A stretch of 64,000 nt of DNA, taken from the NCBI GenBank assembly GCA_023213395.1, contig CM041465.1, positions 167,655,741 to 167,719,740 of the forward strand, read 5' to 3'. Below are positions 34,133 to 46,444 of the stretch, one piece after another. Below the pieces are notes generated by a model, which saw nothing but the letters and a program-made list of their open reading frames with translations, was not told the DNA's origin and did not search any database. Within the stretch, counting starts at the first letter, position 1. Each line of letters opens with the position of its first letter. Both the position numbers and the translations under genes were made by a program. Source of the stretch: Cycas panzhihuaensis (Eukaryota > Cycadophyta).

Positions 34133-34662
34133 TGTTGGAAATAATGTTTACAGTACTATGCTCTAATACCAAATGTAGGAAGTAAAATGTAGTTCCAAGT
34201 GCTCTGATACCAAATAAAGGAAAAATATACCTGCACAAGGAGAACATGGCAGAAAATATAATAAACTTTAATATATTCAAAATAATAGTATTGTATCAAA
34301 TATTCAATACAAATCTATGTAACAATATAGCAATGTAGATCGATGTTGCATAAATGAACTATGAGAGCATGATAGCATTATCTTCAATCCATTATTGTTG
34401 AGAGCATAACAAATATGCTCAAAGGAGGCGGTGTCTAAAGACATCAGGGTTGTACACCCCATAATATAAATAGTTTTGGGGGAAGAGAGAAACTCCTCAA
34501 CCCCTAAATTCAAATTAATAATAAAATAATGTAACTTAACTTAAATAAACTAACTTAAATTAACATTAACTTACCTTGACATGTTGAGCATCACATGTCT
34601 AAATTGAGGTGTACAATCCTGGTAGGTAAGAGAGAGTTGAGTGATGACATTACACTCCAACA
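34133..34662 (-). repeat. Element D 5' LTR
   Basis: 530 bp, matches 28630-29144 over its full length including the two internal primer-binding-site copies. Ends 'ctccaaca' followed by the target duplicate ttaaa. Confidence 0.85.
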
Positions 34663-34667
34663 TTAAA

Positions 34668-36419
34668 GAGGAAACTAGATTAGATCTTTAGCTCAAATCT
34701 TCAACTTCTTAGAATCATAAACTAAGATGTGTAGTAGCAAATGTTGTAATTGATGCTATGTATAATCATATGCAAATGATCAGGGAACCGAGGGAATATG
34801 ACTCTTATATCACATGTATTCAACACCATTGTTATAATTGGATTAATGTTCTCTAAATGCAGCAATACTTTTTCACTGCCGATGTTACCTCTGTGCTCTA
34901 GCAAGTTGCTTCGAAGAAATAATGGAGTGGAAATTCCAACAATTTTTATAATGCTCAAATCCCCATTGAATTTAATGAAATTAAGAGTGTTGATCAACTA
35001 GAGATAGAAACTAACGAATCCAAATATGACAAAGGCATGGAGGTGTTGTAATATGGGCAGGCACCTAACGTGTTAGAGGCATTCTTGTTGTTCTATGCTT
35101 TTGGTGATAGGATTTAGATGGCAAGTAGGCAGACAAAAGTAATAACCATGGTGATGTAATCATTACAATTAGTGTTTTAAAATTCTAGGAGGTCTCAAAT
35201 ATCTATCAACTCTTATGGAAGCATTCTCCATAATTTTTTGTAATCGGATATGGGAAAATTATAGCATTGAGGTACTATAATATCAAGCAGAGAGCTTATA
35301 GTAGTTGAGAGGTGATTAATATAGATTAAAAACTGATAAAACACTTTCAGAGATTGATCACTTTTGATCAAATGAGAGTTGATAAGGATCTATAGAGGGA
35401 TTCAATCAAAAATCTCTCAAAAAGATATAATTTTTATATATAAAAAATTAAAAAATATGTTAACTAAAGGATGCTCTTGGAGGAGAAACTTCAGTAGGCT
35501 AAATCTCATCACTGGATTAACAAAATCTGATGAAAGCTTAGAGGGAGCTAGATCTTATTATCACCAAGGTACCTCTCAAATTTTATCATGAACATATCAC
35601 CACAGGTTGAGAATAAAGCTGTCGAGCTTAAGGAAGTTGTACAAAGTGTGCAGTGATTGAACGGTCCAAAGAATACTCTTGGATTATTGAAAATTACTTT
35701 ATCCCTTAATAGGCCTGCACCACTATTACAAAAGAAACCAGGTAAAAAATAAAGCTAAAATGAGCAAATCGAAAAAGGGTCAATGGGGTTTTGGTACTAA
35801 AATTAGTAGCCTAGCTTCCGGGAGGGAGATCTCTTCATAGGAGCTATGAAAATTGAAACCATTAAATCTGGTGTAGAGTCAACCCGTAGAGCTTCAAAAT
35901 GACTAGTCACTTAATAAGGTTTTCTTCTCCAAAGAGAGTGCACTAGCCTATAGAAGTTTAAGTTCCTTGCAAAATGGTAAAAACATAATAAAAACTTATA
36001 AAATATCAAATAAAACCTCAATATAATTTCTCCAAATGACTGTTGGGCTAAATACGCAACTATTATTACACATATCTGAAAAAATATTAATTAAATGGAG
36101 CATATACACAAAAAAAAACTAAATATTCAATAAAAATATATACGACTTATTAATAAAACTTCATAAAATGAAGAAATATTGAATGTTTTTCCAATTATGA
36201 CTGCAAACTCTACACAAATCTATGAAAATATGGATTATTTTAAACGTATAAATAAAAAATAGTTAAAATTTTAATGAAAATAATATAAAAACTGCTAATA
36301 AGCTTTATAAAAGAATTAATACAACCAATATATTGCTTATCATGAGTAGCTTTGATAAATCTCTACTTCAAAACTCAATAGATCTTCTTGCTCTCAAATG
36401 GAGGAGGGACAAAATCTGT
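34668..36419. other. Unassigned AT-rich region
   Basis: A 91-codon open frame on the minus strand (34722-34997) and a 70-codon one on the plus strand (35379-35591) match nothing I know. The part from about 35990 to 36419 resembles the AT-rich leader of element D next to its 5' LTR, and it runs up to a related LTR at 36.43 kb. The region may be the remains of another member of that family. Confidence 0.4.
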
Positions 36420-36763
36420 GTTGTAATACCAAATGAAGGAATTGCCAAGAGGCTTTGATATCAAATGAAGGATTTAAAAAAATGGAGACAGAGTAGAGTA
36501 ATAAGCAAAATGATCAATCCATTATATTGTATGATCATAAACCAAATATTACATTCAAGCAATGTTTGAGAGTGTATACATATTTCCAAATGAAGGTGGT
36601 GTCTAAAGATACCAGGGTTTGTTACCCCGGTAAATATATAGTTTGAGGAAGGAGGAAAACCTCCTCAACCTCCAAAATATAAAATATAATAAAATAATGT
36701 TTAACTAAAGTTATGCTTAACCTTACCTTACTTACCTTCACATGTGTAAATTAACCCCAATAA
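36420..36763 (-). repeat. LTR remnant of the T1/D family with two primer-binding-site copies
   Basis: Minus-strand LTR-like sequence with the family's 'cctccttcctcaaac' hairpin region (near 36640-36665), 'aaggtggtgtctaaagatacc' near 36591 and the terminal 'ttaaccccaataa' (diverged from ..ccccaaca). On its left are 'gtaatacca' (about 36423) and 'ctttgatatca' (about 36453), two decayed primer-binding sites each followed by 'aatgaagg'. No partner LTR found. Confidence 0.65.
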
Positions 36764-37913
36764 TTTATGGTGTGATGAATATTAACCCTAATAATTTATT
36801 CATAATAACCTAAATATCAACATAATCCATGTATTCTAATTATTGTAAAATTTAGATATTTGTTGTATTTTGTTAAATTTAATGCATTAGTTCATCGAAT
36901 TATTCATTATAATTATAATGAAATCTACTCATTAATATTATTTTATTAAATTTTTTTTATTGGTATTATTTTGTTTAATTTAATATATAGAAATTATTGT
37001 ATGAAAATAACTCTAATTAAAAAGAATATTTCATAACAATATCATTAAACACAATTATATTAATAACAATTATTGTAATTTTAATTGTAAAAAAATTCAC
37101 TTACTAAGCTGACTCCACCCAGGGTGAACTTTAAATAGAAAATGTCATGCCCTTTCTTTCACCCCCCCTTCCTAACCCTTTTTAAGAATAAATTAATAAT
37201 GTGTTCTCTATTTTTTTAAGCATTGAATCCAATTCCTACAACTATGGATATTAGTGCGATTAAAATTCCTAGGGTGTTACATATTTTTGTATTTATGAGA
37301 CCAAATCCACCACCATAATTGATGAATAAAGTTATAAGAGTCTAGCCACTACACTCGTGCCAATAATGGTAGGACTTGTAGTGTATATACATATACAACA
37401 TGGCATCTTGCCAAATTGATCTAGCAAAATAATAGATAATTATAAAAAATTAGGGTTTGAAAGTTACCAAAAGCCTACAAAGTTGGTCTTACTAATATAA
37501 GAGAAAGCACATAATTTTTGGTGATCAAAGATAAGGTAATAAGTGCCAAAAGTAGAATCATCTAGAAAAGAGATCTTTTCCATATTTCATAATTATTCAT
37601 AACATAATAGTGCTTTGGTTTGCTACTTTGATTCAATAAAATAAAACACAAACTTTTGCTTGCTTATGATCACTAATCATACCATATTCAATGCACATTC
37701 TAAATGATATAAATACATGCAATAGAATGTTTTTTATGCAATTCAATTATAATATTTAACAAACAAAATAGAAAATACAATGTGAAATCCTAAATTTTAT
37801 ATTGGATAATTGTAAATATCACTCTCTAATCCCCATATACATCATCTACTATACATGTTATAAAAACATACAATATTATTTGTATTTCAATTATTATATA
37901 CATGCATGCATGT

Positions 37914-37956
<43 letters not shown>

Positions 37957-38622
37957 TGCATAGCCCTTTTAACTTCTCTAGAAAATTTTTCATTTTGAAC
38001 TATTTTGAAAACCCTGCCCTCTTTTAAGCTTGGATGGGTTTAAGAGGAATTTACACGATTTGTGTTTTCCATGTCCTATTATTAGCTTTTGTTTTTACAT
38101 AACTAAAAAACACACATAAGCTTAAGCCAAAGAATGGCCATTTAATAGAGCCCAACCACTCAGCTTAGATAAAAACATCATAAAATTTGTTTCATATTAA
38201 ATCAATTAAGACTTTTTAATAAAATTTCTAAATTATGAAAATCAACTAAGAAATTTTTTAAATTATGTAAACCAAATTGAATCAAAGGACCTATACTTCT
38301 AGGGTGAATTTTATGATTGTCATTTATATTCTTAATTCTATTAATAATCATGCTCATTAGATTAATTGGTAATTAATGTTGGTATTTTAATTTGCAAAAA
38401 CTTATGATAAATCAAAATATGAAGCTTTATGCAACCTTACATTAGGTTAAAAGCTAGTTTGATGCTTATATTTTAATTTGTAGAAACTTATGCTAAATCA
38501 AAGCATGAAACTTTATACACGAGTAATGGAATGATTAACATTCTACTTTACAAGAGTTTAATACTACCTAGAAAGAGAGAGTAATAAAGTTTATTTTTAA
38601 CATTTAACTATAACATTAAATC
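36764..38622. other. AT-rich intergenic DNA, with a piece of the 52-55 kb repeat
   Basis: No gene seen. 'acaatattatttgtatttca' at 37870-37889 is a copy of the signature word of the degenerate array at 52.1-55.4 kb. This part is probably the left flank of the locus into which element F inserted. Confidence 0.5.
37911..37956. repeat. (TG)n(AG)n microsatellite
   Basis: About 14 TG units followed directly by about 9 AG units. Confidence 0.9.
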
Positions 38623-38927
38623 TGTAAGAAATATAAATTTGCTCTAAATATCATGTAGAAAAATAAAATTAATAGAAAATAATAATGCACAAATGAAAAC
38701 AACAAGTATCAGGATCACAATGGTACTCTAAAGGTACATTAACTTTGATTAAAACCATAAGAATAATGTTACAACCATATTAATATAATACATTGAGTGT
38801 ATATTTATAATACATAACTTGGCTATATGTGGAACCCACTACAAAATACCAATATCATAATAGAATTAATTACATAAATGCATATTACAATTTTGCCTCG
38901 TAAAGTATTCACCAAACTATTCTAACA
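38623..38927 (-). repeat. Element F 3' LTR
   Basis: Matches 51746-52068, sharing 'aaaataaaattaatagaaaa', 'tgtatatttataat' and the end 'ttctaaca'. It contains an internal decayed primer-binding site 'gctctaaatatca' (38641-38653) followed by 'tgtag'. Confidence 0.7.
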
Positions 38928-38958
38928 ATCCTCCAATATACGCAGTTGGTAACATAGA

Positions 38959-39235
38959 TGTTGATGGAATTAGAGGACAAGAGCAGAGATGAGATAAAAT
39001 AATGTATATAAGAAAAGACAACCAATAATCTATAAGAAGGTGGTGTTGATAAACACAAGGGTCTTCAAACCCCTTGTAGATATAGGGAAGACCAAGAGAA
39101 TTCAACACACCTCTCAAGGTCTATTGTCACCTGACATTGATAAACACCTAACAATATAAGTTGACACAAAATATTTTCCATAATATAGGTTATTACCCTA
39201 ATGTGAGTAATCACCCCAATGTAGGAATTATTCTA
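38959..39235 (-). repeat. Element B 3' LTR
   Basis: 277 bp, matches 48555-48811 ('caaccaataatctataa', 'ggtcttcaaac', 'cacacctctcaaggtc'). A purine tract, gtgggagaaata on the minus strand, lies at about 39236-39248. Confidence 0.85.
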
Positions 39236-39239
39236 GTAT

Positions 39240-40720
39240 TTCTCCCACATAATTCCCATTTGGAAAGATTCTAAGTTTATCTCTAAATTTATTAAACTTT
39301 ATTTTGCCAAGTACCCTTTTGAAGATATCTGCCACTTGATCCTTAATGTTGCAATAAATTAATTTAAATTCATCTTGTTGTATTAACTCTTTGATAAAGT
39401 GATATTATATTCCAATGTGCTTTATCCTGCTATGAAACCTCCAATTCTTTGTCATCGAAACTATGTTTTGATTATCACAAAACAATTGTATGGGACCAAT
39501 ATATTCTTCTTGTAAATCCTAAAGTAATCTCCTAAGCTAAATTAGCTCAAAACTCCTACTACAACTACTTTATACTCTACTTCTATAGTATAAAGAAATA
39601 TTGTTACTTGCTTCTTTGAACTCCATGTTACTGCTACTTGACCTAAATTGAATGTATAATCCAATGTAAATTTCTTATCATCTATATAACCTATCTAGTT
39701 TGATTCTGTATAAGTAATCAACCTATAATCCCTTAATAACTTGCAATACAAACCATACCTAATAATACCTCTAAGATACCTAAGAATCCTTTTGGTTTCC
39801 TACCAATGTTCTATCTTAAGCTCATGTATAAATATAGAAACCATACTTACTGCATATATAATATTTGGTTGAGTTAAAGTCAAGTAAGTAAGGGTCCCAA
39901 TCAACTACTTGTAAAGTGTAGGATCAATTGATTTAGAGTTCTCAAAATTAGATAATTTTAACCCAACCTTTACTAAAGTTGCAAGTGTCTTAAAACTATC
40001 CATATTGAATTTATGCAACATATCTAATGTATATTTCCTTTATGATATAAATATCCCATTTTCATCTTACCATACTTTAATGCCTAAGAAATAATACATA
40101 AGTCTTAAGTCTGTCATCTCAAACTCTTTACACATATCTTCCTTAAAACTTTTGGGACAAGTAATTACAATTCCTAGTATATACTAGGTCATTCACATAT
40201 GAGGCCATGATTAGTATTAAGCTTCCTTCTAATTTTATATACAAATTGGGGTCTGATTAACTCCTTAGGAATCCTTTATCCCTAAAATATTTATCAATCC
40301 TAGAGTACCATGCTCTAGGTGCTTGTTTGAGTCTATGCAAGGCCTTTTTAAGTTTATAGACTTTGTCTTTATTTCTTTTTACTTCAAAACCCTTGGGTTG
40401 TTGGACATATATCTCCTCATCTACATAGTCATTTAAGAAGACACTTTTTACATCTATTTGATAGACTGTCTAATCTAGTTGTGTAGTTAAGACCATAATT
40501 AATCCGATTGTTTCCAACTTTGTAACAAGTGTAAATACTTCATTATAATATATTCCTTTAATTTCAACATAGCCCTTTACAACTAATCTTGCCTTGTATT
40601 TATTAATAGATCCATCTAATTTGTACTTAGTCTTATAGACTACTTTTCTCTCAATGACAGTCTTTCTAAGTGGCAAATCAACTAACTCCTATGTGTCATT
40701 CTTCATTAAGGTATTATATT
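39240..40720 (-). pseudogene. Element B reverse transcriptase and RNase H
   Basis: The RT start is open at 40470-40676: KTKYKLDGSINKYKARLVVK then GYVEIKGIYYNEVFTLVTK. RNase H end near 39245-39370: IKDQVADIFKRVLGKIKFNK. In between RT motifs are readable only across stops and shifts. The enzymes are inactive. Confidence 0.7.
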
Positions 40721-42020
40721 ATTCTTTCATTCTATTTTTTTATTTATCTTGGCTTTTGCCTTCTTAAAGTTTTAAGGCTTATTTGACTCCATGACTTGAG
40801 TTATAAGTCTAAATTTTACCCTTTGAGATCTTATTCTTCTTCTTTCAAAATTAGGGTCCGAAATGTTTTTAGGATTATGAGCCCTTTATATTCATTTTGG
40901 AACCTTTTAACTTGAGGTAGATCGTCTTGTGTTAAGCATATTTATACCACTTAAGTTAGAGTCCACTTCAATCGTAATGTTTTTGTCCTTTTCATTTTCA
41001 ATAACATTCTCTTGATAGAATTCATCTTTCTTGAAGATAATATCTCTGCTGATGATGATTCTTTTACTTTTTAGATCATATAATTTATAGGATCTTAATG
41101 AGTCATTATATCTTATAAATATGTATTTGGTACTTTTATCATTTAATTTTACCCCCTTTTATTTTAGAATATGTGCATAAGCTATATACCAAAAAACTCT
41201 CAAGTGTTTGATGCTTAGTTTGTAACCTATTCAAGCTTCTTTAGGCGTGACCCATCTCACTATCTTAGTTGTGCATTTATTCAATAAATAAATAGTTGTA
41301 TATATAACTTCTGCCCAATATTCATTGTCGAGATGTTTATCCTTAAATATGCTTCTAGCCACCTTAACAATGATCATGTTCTTATTTTCTGCAATCTCAT
41401 TTTATTAAGGAGTGTAGGGAATTATAAGTTACTTTCTTATCCTAAATATCTACAATAGTCTTTGAATTCATTTGAAATGAATTCTCTCCTATTATCTAAT
41501 CTAAGGCTTAATATCTTATGTCCACTATATCTTTCAATCATGACTTTGAAGTTAATAAAGCATTGGAGTGCATTTGACTTGTACTTGATAAAATAAACCT
41601 AAATCATTCTTATAAAATTATTAATGAAAGTTATGAAATATTTAACTCCTCTAAATGAAGGCACATCCATTAGTCCACATAAATTTATGTACAATAGTTA
41701 AAGAGGCCCATTTTTCCAATAATTGTTATTAGGGAATTCTTCCCTTTATTGTTTACCTAGTATACACCCTTCGCATACTTATTTATCATGTTCAATGTCA
41801 GGTAGGCATATCATCATTTCTATCTTTTTTATAAATTCAAGTTGTTATAGTTCATATGGCCAAGTCTTTTATGCCAAATCTTATTATCCACATTAGTTAA
41901 TATATTAAAGGCATAGTAATTAGTTAGAAAAATGACTAGTTTAAACAATCTATCACTAGTTATTTGACCCTTAACAACTATTATCTTATTTCTTAGCTTA
42001 TACTTAATGGTTAGCGCCAC
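40721..42020 (-). pseudogene. Element B integrase and pre-integrase domain
   Basis: The pre-integrase segment is open at 41829-42020: ITSDRLFKLVIFL and KIWHKRLGHMNYNNLNL, the His-His start of the zinc-binding part. The integrase core follows at about 41200-41760 with many stops. The domain resumes here after element C; its other side ends at 46440. Confidence 0.75.
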
Positions 42021-42110
42021 GAAGCTACCTGCCTCAAATCCTCGTAGTGCAATGATTAGCGGTTAACACTAGGAAGCTACCTATTTCAAATCTCCATTGG
42101 AGGTTTATTG
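42006..42110. repeat. Two tandem tRNA-like segments at the B/C left junction
   Basis: 'atggttagcgccacgaagc' (near 42008) and 'atgattagcggttaacacta' (near 42051) each resemble a tRNA box A. Each is followed at similar distance by 'cctcaaatcc' or 'ttcaaatct', like box B (ggttcaaatcc). Such pairs occur at the 5' end of tRNA-derived SINEs. The resemblance is by eye and partial; neither copy folds into an obvious full tRNA. Confidence 0.3.
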
Positions 42111-42169
42111 ATAGGCCTATGAGTCCAGGTAATCCCATATCTAGACTTGATAGAATTACTCACCTTCTC

Positions 42170-43110
42170 ATGGCTTCCTCTCTTCGACTTTCCGAGTCTA
42201 AAAAACTCACTAATGATAACTATGAATCATAGAAGACCAAGATGAGATTCATACTAGTGGCTCAAGGTGCATGGGACCAGACAGAGAGCATCAAACCTGA
42301 GCCTGTAGACACTACTGAAAAGAAGGTACACAGGGAACAAAAAGGTCTTGTACTTGCCTCAATAACTCTATCAGTTGCAAACTCCATCCTACCTCACACA
42401 GCTGGCGCCACCAATCCTCATGAAGCCTGAACCACATTGAAGACCTTGTATGCCTAGAAAAATATAGCTCGTGTCATGGCACTCAAAACCTAAATGGCTA
42501 CCCTAAGGATGTCTGAATCGGAAGACTTCACCTCCTTTCTTGGACAATTCAAGCTACTTCATAAAAACTTGGTGTCAGTTGGAGTGAGTTATTCAGATGG
42601 TGACCTCATTGACCTTATTATACACAAACTTCCTGCCCGATTCTGGAACTTTGTTACATCTTATAAGTTGATGACAGAAATTACACAACACTCATTCACT
42701 ATTATTTGTGGCCAACTTCTACATCATGAGTAGACTGAAACCAATCTCAAAAATGAATTGAAAAATACATTTTCATCTAGAGTGAGTATACGAGGCAGGG
42801 GCACCACCAATAAAGGAGTTTTTCGTAGATTAGACCGAGGGAGAAGACGACCCACAAACTATACTCCTAGTAGAGGACCATCTTCTCCTCGCACTCACCC
42901 CATCCAGTACTAGGGATGACGACTTAGTCACCAAATCATCTGCTATTATTGTGGAAAAACTAGTCACTACACCACCGACTGTCATCACTACAAAGCTGAC
43001 ATAGAAAGGGGGATCATAGCTTCAGGTAGCTACTCAGGACAACTTGACAAAAAAGAGTCAATTAAAGAAGAAGAAGAAGAGACCGCATTTGTAACAGCTC
43101 TTTCCTCAGT
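42170..43110 (+). pseudogene. Element C gag with intact zinc knuckle
   Basis: ATG at 42170-42172. Readable: MASSLRLSESKKLTNDNYES, MATLRMSESEDFTSFLGQF near 42494, LVSVGVSYSDGDLIDLIIHK near 42570 (copia gag core), an Arg-rich part near 42780-42870, and an intact CCHC knuckle CYYCGKTSHYTTDC at 42940-42981. An acidic stretch (KEEEEE) precedes the protease. Six stops, mostly TAG or TGA. Confidence 0.8.
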
Positions 43111-44280
43111 AGTAAAGAACAAAAATCATGATGATTGGTTTATAGACTCTTGAGCTTCTAGACACATGATCCACAAGCGAGCTTGGTTCAGCAACATAAG
43201 CCCTTTTCAAAATTGTAGCTCAGTTGAACTTAGAGATGACACCACCCATCCAATACAAGGACATAGAACAATCCATATTACCTTGCCAGATGGAAACACT
43301 AAAAAAGTTGGTTGTGTGCTTTATGTACCAAGAATGACAAAAAACTTGTTATCTATATCTCAGTTGACAAACAACAAGATCTAGGTCCTATTTGATGGTG
43401 ATGGATGTATCATTTTTGATAAATACAAAGGGAACAAAGTGATTGGTGAAGGCATTAAAACCAATGATTGTACAAATTTCTTGCCACACCAGTTCACACT
43501 GCTCTTCATGTAATTAAAAATGTTGATAATGGAAACTTTGGCATTTGCGTTATGGTCATTTGTCTTATGATGTTGTATCCTTATCAAGCAAAACATGATA
43601 TAGTGTATGGCCTTCCATGGATAAAAAAATCTAACTCTATTTGTAACACATGCATGATGGGCAAACAACATAAACTGTAATTCTCTGCCAGCAGTACTAG
43701 AGCACATTGCAAATTGCAACTAATTCACAATGATCTCTGCAGTCCATTCACTCCCCCATCCTTGCAAGGGACGCACTACTATTTGACCTTCATAGACGAT
43801 TACACTAGAAAGATCTTGATCTATTTTTTTAAATTAAAGTCTTATGTATTTAACACATTTCTTAAATTCAAAGCCAAAGTTGAAAAAGAAAGTGAATGTA
43901 GCATCAAATGCTTGAGAACTAAAAATGGTGGGGAATTCACATCCAATGAATTCACATAATACTGTAAGAAAAATGGTATACAAAGACAATTTACAACTCC
44001 CTACACTCCACAATCCAATGGAGCAGTTGAGAGGAAAATTCGGACCATAACAGAGATGACTCATTCCTTGCTAAAACAAAAAGGAGTGAGCAACAAATAT
44101 TGGGTTGAAGCAGCAAATACAACCATATACTTTCTCAACAAAAGTCTAACTAAAGCTCTAAAGAAGCATGGTCAAGTCAAAAACCAGATGTCTCATACCT
44201 TTGAGTCTTTGGATCAACCGTCTACATGCACATTCCTACTGAAAAGACAAAGAAATTAGATGATAAAAGCAAGAGATGCA
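43111..44280 (+). pseudogene. Element C protease, pre-integrase and integrase
   Basis: The protease motif reads WFIDS*ASRHMI at about 43137-43170 (Gly of DSGAS changed to TGA). VPRMTKNLLSISQLTNN ends the protease near 43330-43380. The integrase is open at 43714-43959 (LIHNDLCSPFTP, YLTFIDDYTRKILIYFF: two catalytic-region Asp, then 'TKNGGEFTSNEF') and continues TPYTPQSNGAVERKIRTI near 44000. Frame changes occur around 43500-43570 and 44260. Confidence 0.75.
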
Positions 44281-44760
44281 TTCTTGTGGGATATAGTGAA
44301 GTATCTAAAGAATATTGATGCCTAGATCCTCTAACCAACAAGATCTATCCCAGTTGGGATGTGCACTTTGATGAATTAACTGATGAAGACCAGGTTGATG
44401 GGAAAACTGTATCTACTTAATCAGTTGACATCATCATACCAAGTTAGACTCAATCTCACTCTGAAATAGATCAAGGTGAACAATAAAGAATAGAAAATGC
44501 ACCACCACCTGCTATCACTACAAGTGTCTCTGATGAAGGATCACACTCATGTAAACAAAATGAAGCTATCAGCAACTCAATTCAACCACAAAATCCCTCA
44601 CAAAAAAAGGTCCCAAATGGTACCTAAAAACAATGGAGGAATCCAGAGTAAATCCAGATCTTATTCAAGAAGGGAAAAGAACCAGAAGTCAAACGCATCA
44701 TATAGTCTCACTACTCAACATGATATATCATATCAACAAGCCCAAAATGGTCCTCGTTAG

Positions 44761-46278
44761 AAAGAAGTAATGAATGAAGAAATAGAATCAATCTATAGTA
44801 ATAAAACCTGGGAACTCATTACTTCTCCACAAGAAAAACCCATCATTGGATGCAGATGGTTGTATAAAATCAAACTAAAATCTAATGGCTCAATTGAGAA
44901 ATACAAGGCCTGACTTGTTACAAAGGGCTACTCCCAAACTCAAGGAATAGATTATGACGAAACATTTGCTCCTGTCAATAAAATGACTACACTTAGGATG
45001 GTGATTGGCTTAGCCGCACAAAATAATTGGCCAGTGTATCAAATGGATGTCAAAGGAGCCTTTCTCAATGGAGATCTTCAAGAGGAAGTATACATGGAGC
45101 AGCCTCCAGGATATATCGCACAAGGATAGGAGAATCTAGTTTGCAAACTCAACGAAGCTCTTTATGGACTAAAACAAACTCCTAGAGCATGGTATGCAAA
45201 GATGGACTCATACTTGCAAAGTCTTGGGATGAAACGATTAGAAGCTGACTCTAGGCTTTACATTCACATTGACAAGAATAACCAGGTCACCATTCTTGTA
45301 TTGTATGTAGATGATCTGATTTTTACTAGAAGCAACACCGACTGGATTAACTCGCTGCGACTTCAATTGCCAAAAACCTTTAAAATAACAAACTTATGTA
45401 AGATTCACTACTACCTGGGGATAGAAATTTATAAGTTGAAGAACGGAATCTTCATGCATCAAAGCAAGTATACAGCGTAGATATTGAAAGACTTCAGTAT
45501 GATGGACTACAAACCATATTTCACGCCCATGAGTTCTAGAACCAAACTTACTATTAATCCAGATGGGGGACCAGTAAATGATACCCTTTACAAGAAATTT
45601 GTCAAAAATCTCATATATCTCACTTCGACAAGGCCAGACATTACATTCACAATGGGACTAACCTCAAGGTACATGTCTAACCCAAAGGTATCTCATTGGA
45701 ACGATGCCAAGTATATTCTTTGATACTTGCAAGGAACAAAGACTTATGGGATTTACTACAACAATCAATGATCAAATCAATTAACTGGGTACACAGATTC
45801 TAGCTGGGCAAGAGACATTGACAGTCAAAAATCCACCTTTGGATACTGTTTTGACATGGGAAACAGCATTATATCTTATAGAACGAAGAAACAGTCCATT
45901 GTATCATTATCTACATCCGAAGCAGAATACCAAGCAGTAGTTCAATCCTCTTGTGAGGCTATCTAGCTAAGACGTCTTTTGGATGAACTACAGTTTTCTC
46001 AAAAGGCTACAACCATAATCAACTATGACAAGCATAGCACCATTTAAATTATGAAGAACCCAGTTTTTCATGCCCGAACGAAACATATTGAAGTTCATCA
46101 TCACTTCATCCGAGAGAAAGTAGACAGAGGGGAAGTCAAATTGTCTTATTATCCAAGCTCAAAACAATTAACTGACATCTTCACAAAACCTCTTTTCAAA
46201 GAGAAGTTCATGTACCTCAGACATAAGATCAGCATGAAGGAAAATGATATGACAATAAGAGGGGATGTTAAAATATAA
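44761..46278 (+). pseudogene. Element C reverse transcriptase and RNase H
   Basis: A single frame of about 505 codons with roughly seven stops and no frameshift. RT: NKTWELITSPQEKPI, QMDVKGAFLNGDLQEEVYME near 45040, intact catalytic YVDD at 45304-45315, IHYYLGIEIYKL near 45405. RNase H: YTDSSWARDID near 45790 (Asp), STSEAEYQAVVQSS near 45912 (Glu), and the end ADIFTKPL-like 'LTDIFTKPLFKEKFMYL'. All stops are explained by C to T (CGA to TGA, CAG to TAG, CAA to TAA). Confidence 0.85.
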
Positions 46279-46439
46279 TGTCTAATCCTTTTGTATATTA
46301 ATGACACATGTCATTATGCTATGTATTAGCTACAAAGTAGTTCTAGAGGGTTATAAACCCTAATTGTACATATATACTCATATACTCTGAATAAAATCAT
46401 CAAGTATTCTTCATTAGCCATTATAGCATCAATCCTACA
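46266..46439 (+). repeat. Element C 3' LTR (short, 174 bp)
   Basis: Begins tgttaaaatataatg directly after the purine tract aataagagggga (46254-46265) and ends 'aatcctaca'. It contains 'tatactctgaataaaatc', a possible poly(A) signal. Element B sequence resumes at once, preceded by 'aaaaa'. No matching copy exists upstream of gag. Confidence 0.75.
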
Positions 46440-46444
46440 AAAAA

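Larger units (their letters stand above)
28630..34662 (-). mobile_element. Gag-only LTR retrotransposon D (same family as T1)
   Basis: Complete minus-strand element of 6033 bp with LTRs at 28630-29144 and 34133-34662 and a perfect 5-bp target duplication ttaaa (28625-28629 and 34663-34667). Only gag is encoded; it lies against the 3' LTR. The long leader (29914-34118) is AT-rich and carries a GC-richer block at 31480-33030. It depends on other elements for enzymes. Confidence 0.85.
42111..46439 (+). mobile_element. Copia element C, 5'-truncated, inside element B
   Basis: Plus-strand copia with all genes and a short 3' LTR, but no 5' LTR or primer-binding site is visible left of gag. It interrupts element B between protease and pre-integrase. 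The pol part stays in one frame for about 1.5 kb with only substitutional stops, so it decayed less than A1 or B. Confidence 0.8.

Noticed and set aside
38917-39117. 66-codon minus frame and its relative at 48507-48704
   Set aside because: They are the two LTRs of element B read as protein; similarity comes from the LTR repeat.
42006-42110. True tRNA gene
   Set aside because: Only box A-like and weak box B-like words are present; no cloverleaf or acceptor stem could be found by eye.
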